From contig CAYYFR010000116.1 of NCBI GenBank assembly GCA_964470865.1, positions 1-17,817 of the forward strand: 17,817 bases of DNA, given 5' to 3'. Below, piece by piece: positions 7,987 to 15,092 of this stretch; positions within the stretch are counted from its first letter, which is position 1, and each line of letters begins with the position of its first letter. This DNA is from JAEUOS01 sp964470865. GTDB lineage: Bacteria > Pseudomonadota > Gammaproteobacteria > Burkholderiales > JAEUOS01. The position numbers and the translations under genes were made by a program. A model generated the notes under the pieces. That model was given only the letters and a program-made list of their open reading frames with translations. It was not told the origin of the DNA and did no database searches.

Positions 7987-8847
7987 ATGGCACGCATCAC
8001 AGCATCGGTCTACACCTCGCATGTGCCGGCCATCGGCGCGGCGATGGACCTGGGAAAGACCACCGAACCCTACTGGCAGCCACTGTTCAAGGGTTACGAG
8101 AGGTCGAAGCAATGGATGAGGGAAAACACGCCGGATGTGGTTTTCTTAGTCTTCAACGACCATGCCACGGCTTTCAGCATGGAGATGATTCCGACCTTCG
8201 CCATCGGCACGGCTGCCGAGTTCAAGCCGGCCGACGAAGGCTGGGGTCCGCGCCCGGTGCCCATGGTCAAGGGTCACCCCGAACTGGCGTCGCACATCGC
8301 GCAATCGGTGATCCAGCAGGATTTCGATCTCACCATCGTCAACAAGATGGATGTCGATCACGGGCTCACCGTGCCGCTGTCGCTGATGTGCGGCCAGCCA
8401 CTGGCCTGGCCTTGCCCGGTGATCCCGTTCGCGGTGAACGTGGTGCAGTACCCGGTGCCTTCGGGCAACCGCTGCTACCAGCTCGGGCGCGCCATCGGCC
8501 GGGCGATCCGCTCGTATGACCAGGATCTCAAGGTGCAGATCTGGGGCACCGGCGGCATGAGTCACCAGTTGCAGGGGCCGCGCGCCGGCCTCATCAATCG
8601 CGAATTCGACAATGACTTCCTCGACCAGTTGATCGCCAACCCGGCCGGCTTGGCCGAAAAGCCGCACATCGACTATGTGCGCGAAGCCGGCTCCGAGGGC
8701 ATCGAGCTTGTGATGTGGCTGATCGCGCGCGGCGCCATGAGCGACTGCGACCCCGGCGGTCGCGCGCCACTGGTGCGCCATCGTTTTTATCATGTGCCGG
8801 CCTCGAACACCGCGGTCGGCCACCTGATTCTTGAAAACCAGGCTTAG
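7987..8847 (+). CDS. ligB: Protocatechuate 4,5-dioxygenase, beta (catalytic) subunit
   Basis: 286-aa class III extradiol dioxygenase that opens protocatechuate between C4 and C5 using Fe(II) and O2, giving 4-carboxy-2-hydroxymuconate-6-semialdehyde. The iron ligands of Sphingobium LigB (H12, H61, E242) are present as H12 (SHVPA), H59 (FNDHATAF) and E240 (SEGIE). The acid/base residues H127 and H195 appear as H125 (DVDHG) and H193 (GMSHQ). The constant shift of two places indicates a single small deletion near the N-terminus. A ribosome site, AAAGGATGA, lies just before the ATG. The active site is complete, so the enzyme should be functional. Confidence 0.97.
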   Translation: MARITASVYTSHVPAIGAAMDLGKTTEPYWQPLFKGYERSKQWMRENTPDVVFLVFNDHATAFSMEMIPTFAIGTAAEFKPADEGWGPRPVPMVKGHPELASHIAQSVIQQDFDLTIVNKMDVDHGLTVPLSLMCGQPLAWPCPVIPFAVNVVQYPVPSGNRCYQLGRAIGRAIRSYDQDLKVQIWGTGGMSHQLQGPRAGLINREFDNDFLDQLIANPAGLAEKPHIDYVREAGSEGIELVMWLIARGAMSDCDPGGRAPLVRHRFYHVPASNTAVGHLILENQA

Positions 8848-8859
8848 GAACGAAACATC

Positions 8860-9810
8860 ATGAAGATCGCACTCGCCGGTGCCGGCGCATTCGGCATCAA
8901 GCATCTCGAAGGGCTGGCCAGGATCGACGGCGTCGAGGTGGTGTCGCTGGTTGGTCGTGAACTTGCAAAAACGCGGGAAGTGGCGAGCAAATTCGGCATC
9001 GCGCATGTCTCCACCGAACTGGCCGACAGCCTTGCCATCAAGGAGGTCGACGCGGTGATTCTGTGCACGCCCACGCAGATGCATGCCGCACAGGCGATTG
9101 CCTGTCTCAAGGCCGGCAAGCACGTGCAGGTGGAAATCCCGTTGGCCGACAGTCTTGCCCACGCCGAGGAAGTGGTGCGGCTGCAAAAGGAAACCGGGCT
9201 TACCGCCATGTGCGGCCACACGCGGCGCTTCAACCCCAGTCACCAATGGGTCAACAAGAAAATCCGCGCCGGCGAATTGAAGATCCAGCAAATGGACGTG
9301 CAAACCTTTTTCTTCCGGCGCAGCAACATGAATGCGCTGGGCCAGCCACGCAGCTGGACCGACCACCTGCTGTGGCACCACGCCGCGCACACCGTCGATC
9401 TGTTCCAGTATCAGGATGGCGGGGAAGTCACCGTGGCGAATGCGCTGCAGGGGCCGATCCATCCGGTGCTCGGCATCGCAATGGACCTGTCGATCCAGTT
9501 GAAAAGCAGCAGCGGCGCGATCTGCACGCTCTCACTTTCGTTCAACAACGACGGGCCGCTGGGCACATTCTTTCGCTACATCGGCGATACCGGCACCTAT
9601 CTGGCACGCTACGACGACCTGTTCAACGGCAAGGAAGAGAAGATCGATGTGTCGAAGGTCGACGTGTCGATGAACGGCATCGAGCTGCAGGACCGCGAGT
9701 TCGTGGCCGCCATCCGCGCCGGGCGCGAGCCGAATTCGAGCGTGGCCAAGGTGCTGCCCTGTTACCGCACGCTGCACCAACTGGAAGCGCAGTTGAATGC
9801 GGCAGGTTGA
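8860..9810 (+). CDS. ligC: CHMS dehydrogenase (LigC/PmdC)
   Basis: 316-aa NADP-dependent dehydrogenase of the Gfo/Idh/MocA fold. It oxidises the cyclic hemiacetal of 4-carboxy-2-hydroxymuconate-6-semialdehyde to 2-pyrone-4,6-dicarboxylate. The Rossmann motif is G7-A-G9-A-F-G12. The usual EKP motif reads E92-I93-P94 (VEIPLADS), which is normal for LigC and separates it from sugar dehydrogenases. The catalytic-domain segment WHHAAHTVD is near 172-180. AGGAA lies about 8 nt before the ATG and overlaps the ligB stop. It is the last intact gene of the operon; no T-rich terminator follows. Confidence 0.95.
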   Translation: MKIALAGAGAFGIKHLEGLARIDGVEVVSLVGRELAKTREVASKFGIAHVSTELADSLAIKEVDAVILCTPTQMHAAQAIACLKAGKHVQVEIPLADSLAHAEEVVRLQKETGLTAMCGHTRRFNPSHQWVNKKIRAGELKIQQMDVQTFFFRRSNMNALGQPRSWTDHLLWHHAAHTVDLFQYQDGGEVTVANALQGPIHPVLGIAMDLSIQLKSSSGAICTLSLSFNNDGPLGTFFRYIGDTGTYLARYDDLFNGKEEKIDVSKVDVSMNGIELQDREFVAAIRAGREPNSSVAKVLPCYRTLHQLEAQLNAAG

Positions 9811-10009
9811 AATCCTCAATCCCTGCGGCCGCCACCCCAACGATTCCAAACTCGTCACCGAAGAACATCATGAGCAAGGCGCGGTGACCTGCAACGACAC
9901 CGCCGAACGCCTGCAAGGATAGGCATTCCAATGCCACTTCTGCAGAATCCAGTGCCTTTCAGTAGTAGTCAATCCGGGGATTGGGTCGAAGGAATCCGAA
10001 GAACCTGAT
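9811..10009. other. Non-coding stretch after ligC with two small palindromes
   Basis: Together with the following repeat this makes a 442-bp gene-free region. It holds an abortive start (ATG 9870: MSKAR then TGA) preceded by a GAAGAA purine run, followed by another short open frame ending TAG near 9920. Two perfect dyads occur: GGCATT-CC-AATGCC (9922-9935) and CAATCC-GG-GGATTG (9970-9983). Neither has a T tract, so neither is a convincing terminator. The abortive start may mark a lost operon gene. Confidence 0.4.
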
Positions 10010-10087
10010 CAGGATTGCCCGTGAGTGTGGGTATTTAATGAGTATTTACTCATATTTCGGGTAAATACTCATGAAACCTCCTGTAAT
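10010..10087 (+). repeat. Orphan copy of the fic promoter/start region (copy 1)
   Basis: 78 bp that match 10192-10269 at 70 of 78 positions by my hand alignment; the last 32 bp are identical. It includes a -10-like TTTAAT (10034-10039), half-sites TGAGTA (10039) and TACTCA (10047, 10066), and the ATG at 10071 with the first five fic codons. The frame then reads MKPPVM and stops, so no gene follows. It is probably the remnant of a duplicated or deleted fic gene. Confidence 0.85.
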
Positions 10088-10191
10088 GTGAGACTACCTG
10101 TTTTCACCCACCCGATTCGTCGAGAAAGTATCGGAATCAGCGAGCGCAGCGACATCGTAGATTAGTTGAGTGGAGCAACGATCACGCCCGC

Positions 10192-10269
10192 CAGGATCGC
10201 CCGAGAGGGTGAGTATATAATGCGTATTTACTCATTGTTCGGGTAAATACTCATGAAACCTCCTGTAAT
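10192..10269 (+). repeat. Functional copy of the fic promoter/start region (copy 2)
   Basis: Direct repeat of 10010-10087 with 182 bp between equivalent positions. This copy runs straight into the intact fic gene. Most of the eight differences lie in the upstream half. They turn the -10 box into a perfect TATAAT and change one half-site from TGAGTA to TGCGTA. Confidence 0.85.
10210..10253 (+). promoter_or_regulatory. fic promoter with overlapping half-site operator
   Basis: A consensus TATAAT lies at 10216-10221; the -35 is weak. Four half-sites cover it and the start codon: TGAGTA (10210), TGCGTA (10221, one helical turn away), TACTCA (10229) and TACTCA (10248, running into the ATG). The middle two form a near-perfect 14-bp palindrome, TGCGTATTTACTCA. 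A protein bound here would block RNA polymerase. The Fic protein's own winged-helix domain is the obvious candidate, by inference. Confidence 0.5.
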
Positions 10270-11620
10270 CCGACGACTTTCTTCGACTGATATCCGGGAG
10301 GCTTTCCGCCAGTTGCGGGACGCCGGGAAGCCGGAAGTTTCGTCGGCGGACGTGCGACTTCGCGCCGGCGGTGCTCATGCCACGATCGTGCGCCATCTCA
10401 ATGGCCTGGTCGAAGAGGGTGCGGTCGTACGCCACGGCAGCGCGCGCGCCACCCGCTACTCGCTGGCGCCGACGCCCGAGGCTCCTGGCCTGGTGGATCG
10501 CGTCGACGCCCGAGTCTCGCCCGCCTGGTCGAGCGCCGCGCGCTCGCTTTTCGGATCGCTGAACCGTCCGCTCGGGGCTCGCGAGCCTGTCACGTATCGA
10601 CGCGAGTTCGTCGACGCCTACGTTCCGAATCGATCGCACCTATTGCCTCGTGAACTAGCTGAATCATTGGCGCGCGAGGGCCGGATGCCGGGTCAGCAGC
10701 CAGCCGGCACCTACGCGCGCAAGGTGCTCGAACAGTTGCTGGTGGACCTCTCGTGGTCGTCTTCGCGACTGGAGGGCAACACCTACAGTCTGCTGGCGAC
10801 AGAAACCTTGTTCAAGAGTGGCGCCCTGCCAACGGACACCGAAGGGGTGATGCTACTCAATCACAAGCGTGCCATCGAATTTCTGGTCGACGCCGCCCCG
10901 GGCTACGGGCTGGTGGAAAGCGTGGTTCGCAACCTCCACGCTTTGCTGATGCAGGATCTGCTCGACGACTCCTTTGGCCTCGGGGCGATTCGAACCAGGG
11001 TCGTCAACATCTCGGGCACGACCTATGTTCCCTCTCAGGTACCGCAGATACTTGAGGAGATGTTGTCCCTCGTCGTCGCCACGGCGCAACGGATCAACAA
11101 TCCGGTCGAGGCGGCGTTCTTCCTGTGGGTCAATCTGGCCTACCTGCAACCGTTCGAGGACGGCAACAAGCGCACCAGCCGGCTGGCGGCCAATGTGCCG
11201 CTGATGCTCTACAACTGCGCGCCGATCGCCTTTCTCGATATCGATCCGGGCGACTACGCGCTTGCGATGCTGGGGGTCTACGAAGAGCTCGACCTTGCGG
11301 TCGCCGTCGAACTTTTCGAATGGACTTATCGCCGTTCGGTTCGCAAGTACCGGGTGATCATGGAGGCGATGGGCGCACCGGACCCATTCAGGATACGGTA
11401 TCGCGAGCGCCTCGGTCAGGCGGTGCAGAAGATCGTCCGCGAAGGGGGCAGCCTCGCGCGCGCCATCGGTGAGCTTGACCTTCCGGCGACGGACGCCAAC
11501 GCGTTTGCGGCATTGCTCGTGACGGAAATCGATGCTCTGACGCAATACAACTGCGCGCGCTATCGAGTCACCGCCGGTGAGATGCAGGCATGGATTGCGC
11601 GCGGCAAGCCACGCTCGTAG
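10253..11620 (+). CDS. Winged-helix Fic protein with His-to-Gln motif
   Basis: 455-aa three-part protein. Residues 10-70 look like a winged helix-turn-helix (AHATIVRHLNGLVEEGAVVR). Residues about 150-330 are a Fic domain, and residues about 375-450 are a helical tail. The Fic motif, canonically HPFxxGNxxxxR, reads Q299-P-F-E-D-G-N-K-R-T-S-R310: the catalytic base His is Gln while the phosphate-binding GNKR-R part is kept. An N-terminal inhibitory motif, S170-xxx-E174-G175, is present, which marks a class II Fic protein. A group of bacterial Fic proteins with LQxFED-NKR motifs is known to me, so this is a subfamily trait rather than decay. AMPylation is doubtful; a nucleotide-sensing regulator is possible. 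The start lies inside the operator and the Shine-Dalgarno is weak (CGGGT). It has its own promoter and no evident antitoxin partner. Confidence 0.88.
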   Translation: MKPPVIRRLSSTDIREAFRQLRDAGKPEVSSADVRLRAGGAHATIVRHLNGLVEEGAVVRHGSARATRYSLAPTPEAPGLVDRVDARVSPAWSSAARSLFGSLNRPLGAREPVTYRREFVDAYVPNRSHLLPRELAESLAREGRMPGQQPAGTYARKVLEQLLVDLSWSSSRLEGNTYSLLATETLFKSGALPTDTEGVMLLNHKRAIEFLVDAAPGYGLVESVVRNLHALLMQDLLDDSFGLGAIRTRVVNISGTTYVPSQVPQILEEMLSLVVATAQRINNPVEAAFFLWVNLAYLQPFEDGNKRTSRLAANVPLMLYNCAPIAFLDIDPGDYALAMLGVYEELDLAVAVELFEWTYRRSVRKYRVIMEAMGAPDPFRIRYRERLGQAVQKIVREGGSLARAIGELDLPATDANAFAALLVTEIDALTQYNCARYRVTAGEMQAWIARGKPRS

Positions 11621-11667
11621 AAAAGCGCTGTTCGCAGTCCGGCGTTGCAGTCCAGGCAATAGAATTG

Positions 11668-12323
11668 AACACTTCATCCGCGACACCCCCGCCGGCCCGA
11701 ACCACGCGCGCACTGCCATCGCGGTCCTGGCGTTGTGCCTCACTCTCAATCTGATCGGCCGCGGCAGCGCCGACACCTGTGTCGTTTTCCTGCTGCCCCT
11801 GGAATCCGACCTCGGCTGGACGCGCTCGTTCTGGGGGCCGCTGCGGATCTTCTTCGAAACCTCGGTGGGCATGCTCTCGGTCACGGTGCAGTCGGTCGCC
11901 TACCTGGTCGAGCAGGGCTACCCGCCGCTGGTGGCGGCCAGCGCCTTCGGCCCTGCGTGCCATCGATGCTCGCGGTTTTCGGGGTGGTCACTGCGGGCAC
12001 GCCGGACGACTGCCAAGGGCCGCGGCGGGTCGCCACTACCACCTGTGCGATGAGCATCGTGGGCATCCTCGTGCTGCTGGCGATCTCGTGGCATCCGCTC
12101 ATGGCTCTGCGGTTCTTGTTCGTCCGCGTGTCCGGGGTGGTGCAGGGTGCGCGCGCTGATAGCGGGCGTGGCGCACGACCTCACCGGCAGCTACCGGGCT
12201 GGGTTCGTGCTGGCTATCGTTTTTCTGGTGATCGCGGCGCTGCCGTTCTGGCGGGTGCTGCCGCTGTGGGCACTCCTGCCGGCAGGTTGCAGCGGGTTTC
12301 CGGCCTCACGCGGCCGTCGATAA
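11668..12323 (+). pseudogene. Decayed MFS transporter
   Basis: Three pieces of one major-facilitator transporter lie in two frames with no plausible start. Piece 1 (to about 11945) reads LTLNLIGRGSADTCVVFLLP, an N-terminal helix, then jumps to a mid-protein segment SVAYLVEQGYPPLVAASAFG. A frameshift near 11945-11966 leads to piece 2, MLAVFGVVTAG then SIVGILVLLAISWHP. A second shift near 12150 leads to piece 3, AHDLTGSYRAGFVLAIVFLV, a C-terminal helix, ending in TAA 12321-12323. At about 215 codons against 400 or more for the family, several internal deletions must have occurred. The motif types are common in MFS carriers for organic acids, but the substrate cannot be assigned. Its end overlaps the convergent ferredoxin gene by 18 bp. 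Confidence 0.75.
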
Positions 12324-12656
12324 AGGAGAGAGCGCAAGATCCCTGTTCTTGTCGGCCACACGCACGACACAGCCGTCAAGGTCCTTGGTCAGCCTCAACT
12401 GGCAACCGAGGCGGGAGGTCGCGGTCATGTCGAAGGCGACATCAAGCAACACCTTCTCAGGCGCGGCAGCGGGGGGCAACCTGGCGTACCACTCGTAGTC
12501 CACGATCAAATGGCAGGTAGCGCATGCAAGCGATCCTGCGCAAGCTCCTTCGATATCAATGCCGCCTTTTTTTGCCGCGCTGAGGAAGGATGTACCGATC
12601 CTGGCGTTGACCTCGCGGACGGTACCGTCGAATTCGATGAATCTTATGGTCGGCAT
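12306..12656 (-). CDS. 2Fe-2S ferredoxin, adrenodoxin type
   Basis: 116-aa soluble electron carrier. The cluster ligands C39, C45, C48 and C85 give the spacing CX5CX2CX36C of adrenodoxin/putidaredoxin-type ferredoxins, with the surrounding EGACAGSLACATCH. Such proteins pass electrons from a flavin reductase to a P450 or another oxygenase, or serve Fe-S assembly. Neither reductase nor oxygenase lies nearby. GGAGG (12662-12666) lies 5 nt from the ATG, a strong ribosome site. It is divergent from the cupin gene and shares a 150-bp intergenic region with it. The 3' end overlaps the MFS pseudogene. Confidence 0.9.
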   Translation of the reverse strand: MPTIRFIEFDGTVREVNARIGTSFLSAAKKGGIDIEGACAGSLACATCHLIVDYEWYARLPPAAAPEKVLLDVAFDMTATSRLGCQLRLTKDLDGCVVRVADKNRDLALSPLSTAA

Positions 12657-12731
12657 TCAATCCTCCGTAAGCCCGGTGACAAATCTGCGAACGATGCGTG
12701 GCCGTGGTTCAATACAGCAGTGGCGGCATTG

Positions 12732-12747
12732 GTCCGGATACCCGGAC
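12732..12747. promoter_or_regulatory. Perfect dyad between ferredoxin and cupin genes
   Basis: GTCCGG-ATAC-CCGGAC is a perfect 6-bp inverted repeat in the middle of the divergent intergenic region. It could be an operator for both genes or a small hairpin. No T tract follows, so it is not a terminator. Confidence 0.3.
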
Positions 12748-12806
12748 GGTCGATATCCCTGCAGGACAAGCCATCCCTTAACGGTTCAGGTTCCTTTGGA
12801 GAGATC

Positions 12807-13301
12807 ATGAAACCCTCAGCCACCAAGCCCAGTCCGGCGCAAGCCCGCAGATTACCCGTGTCGGCGGGCCCCGTCTGTTACATGCATCCGGACGATATAG
12901 GAAAGCTGCATGTACCGGGCTCGACGCGCGCCGGCGAAACGATCCGGCCGGATTATGCAATGGCTCAGGATGGCGTGGATACGCTGAAGGTCTTGATGGT
13001 CACCGACAACATGGTGATGTTCGAATCGTTTCGCAGCAAGGGTGCGATCGACACCGCCCACTTGCATCCGGATCACCATTCGACGGTGTACCAGAAGAAG
13101 GGAAGGGTACGCATGCGCATCGGCAAGGAAGTGTTCATTGTCGAGGAGGGCGACACCTACTACCACCCGATGGGAATGGTCCACCAGCACGAGGCGCTGG
13201 AGGATTCCGTGCGGATTGAAATCAAGACCTATCCCGGCGGCGGGGCAGTGGCCTCCTGGAACAAGCTGGTCGGCGGCCCGCAGTTCGCGGATTCCAGGTA
13301 G
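12807..13301 (+). CDS. Small cupin-domain protein
   Basis: 164-aa single-domain cupin (Cupin_2 type). Motif 1 is around H85-L-H87-P-D-H-H with Q96 downstream; motif 2 reads G115-DTYYH-P121-M-G123-MV-H126. The three His residues would bind one metal ion. The glutamate usual in motif 1 is not evident, and extra histidines stand in its place. GGAG (12798-12801) lies 5 nt before the ATG. Cupins of this size include dioxygenases, isomerases and ligand-binding regulators; no specific reaction can be given. It is 64 bp upstream of the Bug receptor gene in the same direction, so a shared role in handling a small carboxylate is plausible. Confidence 0.82.
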   Translation: MKPSATKPSPAQARRLPVSAGPVCYMHPDDIGKLHVPGSTRAGETIRPDYAMAQDGVDTLKVLMVTDNMVMFESFRSKGAIDTAHLHPDHHSTVYQKKGRVRMRIGKEVFIVEEGDTYYHPMGMVHQHEALEDSVRIEIKTYPGGGAVASWNKLVGGPQFADSR

Positions 13302-13365
13302 CGCGGGCGGCGTTGGTATTTTCTTTTCAAGACTCAGGCAGATTTCAATAGCTGAAAGATCTCTC

Positions 13366-14346
13366 ATGTTCAAAATCGTTCGCACCGTTCTTTGGCACTT
13401 GTCCCTGGCACTCGCTGCAAGCTCGTTTGCAGGCCTGGCGGCTGCACAGGCTTTTCCCACCAAGCCGATTCGCATCATCGTGCCCTTTGGCGCCGGCGGC
13501 ATCGCCGACATCACCGCGCGTACCGTCGCGCAGCGCATGAGCGAGACCCTGGGCCAGCAGGTGCTGGTGGACAACCGGCCGAGCGCCGGCGGCATCGTCG
13601 CCTCCGAGGCGGTGGCCAAGGCCCTGCCAGACGGCTACACCTTGCTCCTGATGTCCAATGGCACGGCGGTGTCGGCCGGGCTCTTCAAGGTGTTGCCGTT
13701 CGACCCGGTCAAGGATTTCGCGACCGTTTCGACCCTGGGTTTTTTCGACATCGCGCTTGTCACCGGCACCGAATCGCGCTTCAAGACCCTTGCGGAATTG
13801 ATCGCCTTTGGCCGTGCCAATCCGGGCAAGCTCAACATCGGCACCATCAATGTCGGCAGCACGCAGAACCTGGCCGGCGAATTGTTCAAGTCGAGTGCCG
13901 GCATCGACGCGCAGATCGTGCCCTTCAAGGGCACGCCGGCGCTGATCACGGCCTTGCGTGGTGGCGAGATCGATGTGGCCGTGGAAATTCTCGGGCCGGT
14001 GATGTCGCAAATCTCGGCCAAGGCGGTACGCGTGCTGGCGGTGATGGGCGACAGGCGCTTTGATGGCCTGCCCGAGGTGCCGACTGTGCGCGAAGCGGGC
14101 ATCGCCAACTTCAACGTGGCGTCCTGGAACGCTCTGGCGGCACCGGCCAAGACACCGCCCGATGTGATCGCACGCCTGAACAAGGAGGTGGCGGCCGCGG
14201 TCAATACCCCGGCTGTCAGGCAGCGCTTGAAGGAGCTCGGGGTCGATGCGCGTGCAGGAACACCGGAGCAGTTGAACGAACTGCTGATGAGCGAGATCAA
14301 GCGCTGGACCGAGGTGATCAACCGCGCCAGGATCGAAAAGCAGTAG
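13366..14346 (+). CDS. Bug/TctC-family periplasmic binding protein
   Basis: 326-aa extracytoplasmic solute receptor of the tripartite tricarboxylate (TctC/Bug) family. A signal peptide occupies residues 1-29 (basic MFKIVR, hydrophobic core, cleavage after AQA). The mature protein starts FPTKPIRIIVPFGAGG, and D48 in GGIADITAR sits in the loop that binds the ligand carboxylate. The end, LNELLMSEIKRWTEVI, is typical. No TctA/TctB membrane genes are nearby, which is usual for the many orphan Bug genes of Burkholderiales. The ligand is unknown; an organic or aromatic carboxylate is the family norm. No strong ribosome site is seen. It precedes a hydrolase gene by 20 bp. Confidence 0.93.
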   Translation: MFKIVRTVLWHLSLALAASSFAGLAAAQAFPTKPIRIIVPFGAGGIADITARTVAQRMSETLGQQVLVDNRPSAGGIVASEAVAKALPDGYTLLLMSNGTAVSAGLFKVLPFDPVKDFATVSTLGFFDIALVTGTESRFKTLAELIAFGRANPGKLNIGTINVGSTQNLAGELFKSSAGIDAQIVPFKGTPALITALRGGEIDVAVEILGPVMSQISAKAVRVLAVMGDRRFDGLPEVPTVREAGIANFNVASWNALAAPAKTPPDVIARLNKEVAAAVNTPAVRQRLKELGVDARAGTPEQLNELLMSEIKRWTEVINRARIEKQ

Positions 14347-14366
14347 TCGCCCTTGCTGCCGCGCAC

Positions 14367-15092
14367 ATGACGCCTCTGTTGCTGTTGCCCGGACTGGTGT
14401 GCGACCGCGCGCTGTGGGAGCCGCTGCTGCCGGTGCTCTGCCAGGTGGCCGATTGCCGCATTGCCGACTACGGCGAACTGGCTTCGATTCCCGCCATGGC
14501 AGAACGGGTTTTGGCTTCGGCGCCGCCGCGTTTTGCGCTCGCCGGCCATTCGATGGGCGGGCGGGTGGCGCTGGAGATCATGCGGCTGGCCGCCGATCGT
14601 GTCGAACGCCTGGCCGTGTTCGACAGTGGTTTCCAGCCGCGGCCGGGCGGCGCCGCCGGCGAGCTTGAGCGCGATCAGCGTCATGCGCTGGTAGCCCTGG
14701 CCGCGCGCGAAGGCATGCGCGCCATGGGGCTGGAATGGTTGAAAGGCATGCTGCATCCGGCGCGTCTTGCGGATCGGCTGCTCACCGACGCGATTGCCGA
14801 TATGGTGGCGCGTCATGCACCGCAGGTGTTCGCGGCGCAGATCGAGGCCCTGCTGGCGCGCCCCGACGCGACCGATGTATTGCGCGGCATCCGCTGCCCG
14901 ACCTTGCTCGGTTGCGGGCGGCAGGATGTCTGGAGCCCGCTTGCCCGGCATGTGGAGATGGCCGGGCTGGTCGCCGGCGCAAGCCTGGCGGTGATCGAGG
15001 AGTCCGGCCATATGGCGCCGATGGAACGGCCCGCGCAGTGTGCAACGAAGCTCGTCGCGTGGATCAAGGGCGACAGCGTTGCGACTGTTTGA
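14367..15092 (+). CDS. Alpha/beta-fold hydrolase
   Basis: 241-aa hydrolase with a complete catalytic triad: nucleophile S62 in GHSMGG, acid D187 in GRQDVWS and base H215 in ESGHMAPME. The N-terminus LLLLPGLVCDRALWEPLL carries the oxyanion-hole strand. There is no signal peptide, so it is cytoplasmic. It resembles small esterases/lactonases of the MhpC/PcaD type, but the substrate cannot be assigned. It lies 20 bp after the Bug gene with no separate promoter, and the Bug receptor plus hydrolase would fit uptake and hydrolysis of an ester or lactone acid. The ribosome site is weak. The 3' end overlaps a minus-strand frame by 29 bp. Confidence 0.9.
   Translation: MTPLLLLPGLVCDRALWEPLLPVLCQVADCRIADYGELASIPAMAERVLASAPPRFALAGHSMGGRVALEIMRLAADRVERLAVFDSGFQPRPGGAAGELERDQRHALVALAAREGMRAMGLEWLKGMLHPARLADRLLTDAIADMVARHAPQVFAAQIEALLARPDATDVLRGIRCPTLLGCGRQDVWSPLARHVEMAGLVAGASLAVIEESGHMAPMERPAQCATKLVAWIKGDSVATV

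Noticed and set aside
8146..9462. 438-codon minus-strand frame over ligB/ligC
   Set aside because: Mirror-frame artefact of two well-identified genes; His/Asp-rich shadow with no domain.
10220..10253. RNA hairpin sequestering the fic start codon
   Set aside because: The inverted arms could pair, but the left arm lies over the -10 box, mostly upstream of the predicted transcript start, so a DNA operator is the better reading.
10010..10269. CRISPR array or insertion-sequence ends
   Set aside because: Only two repeat copies, in direct orientation, of 78 bp and with promoter plus coding content; no transposase or cas gene is present.
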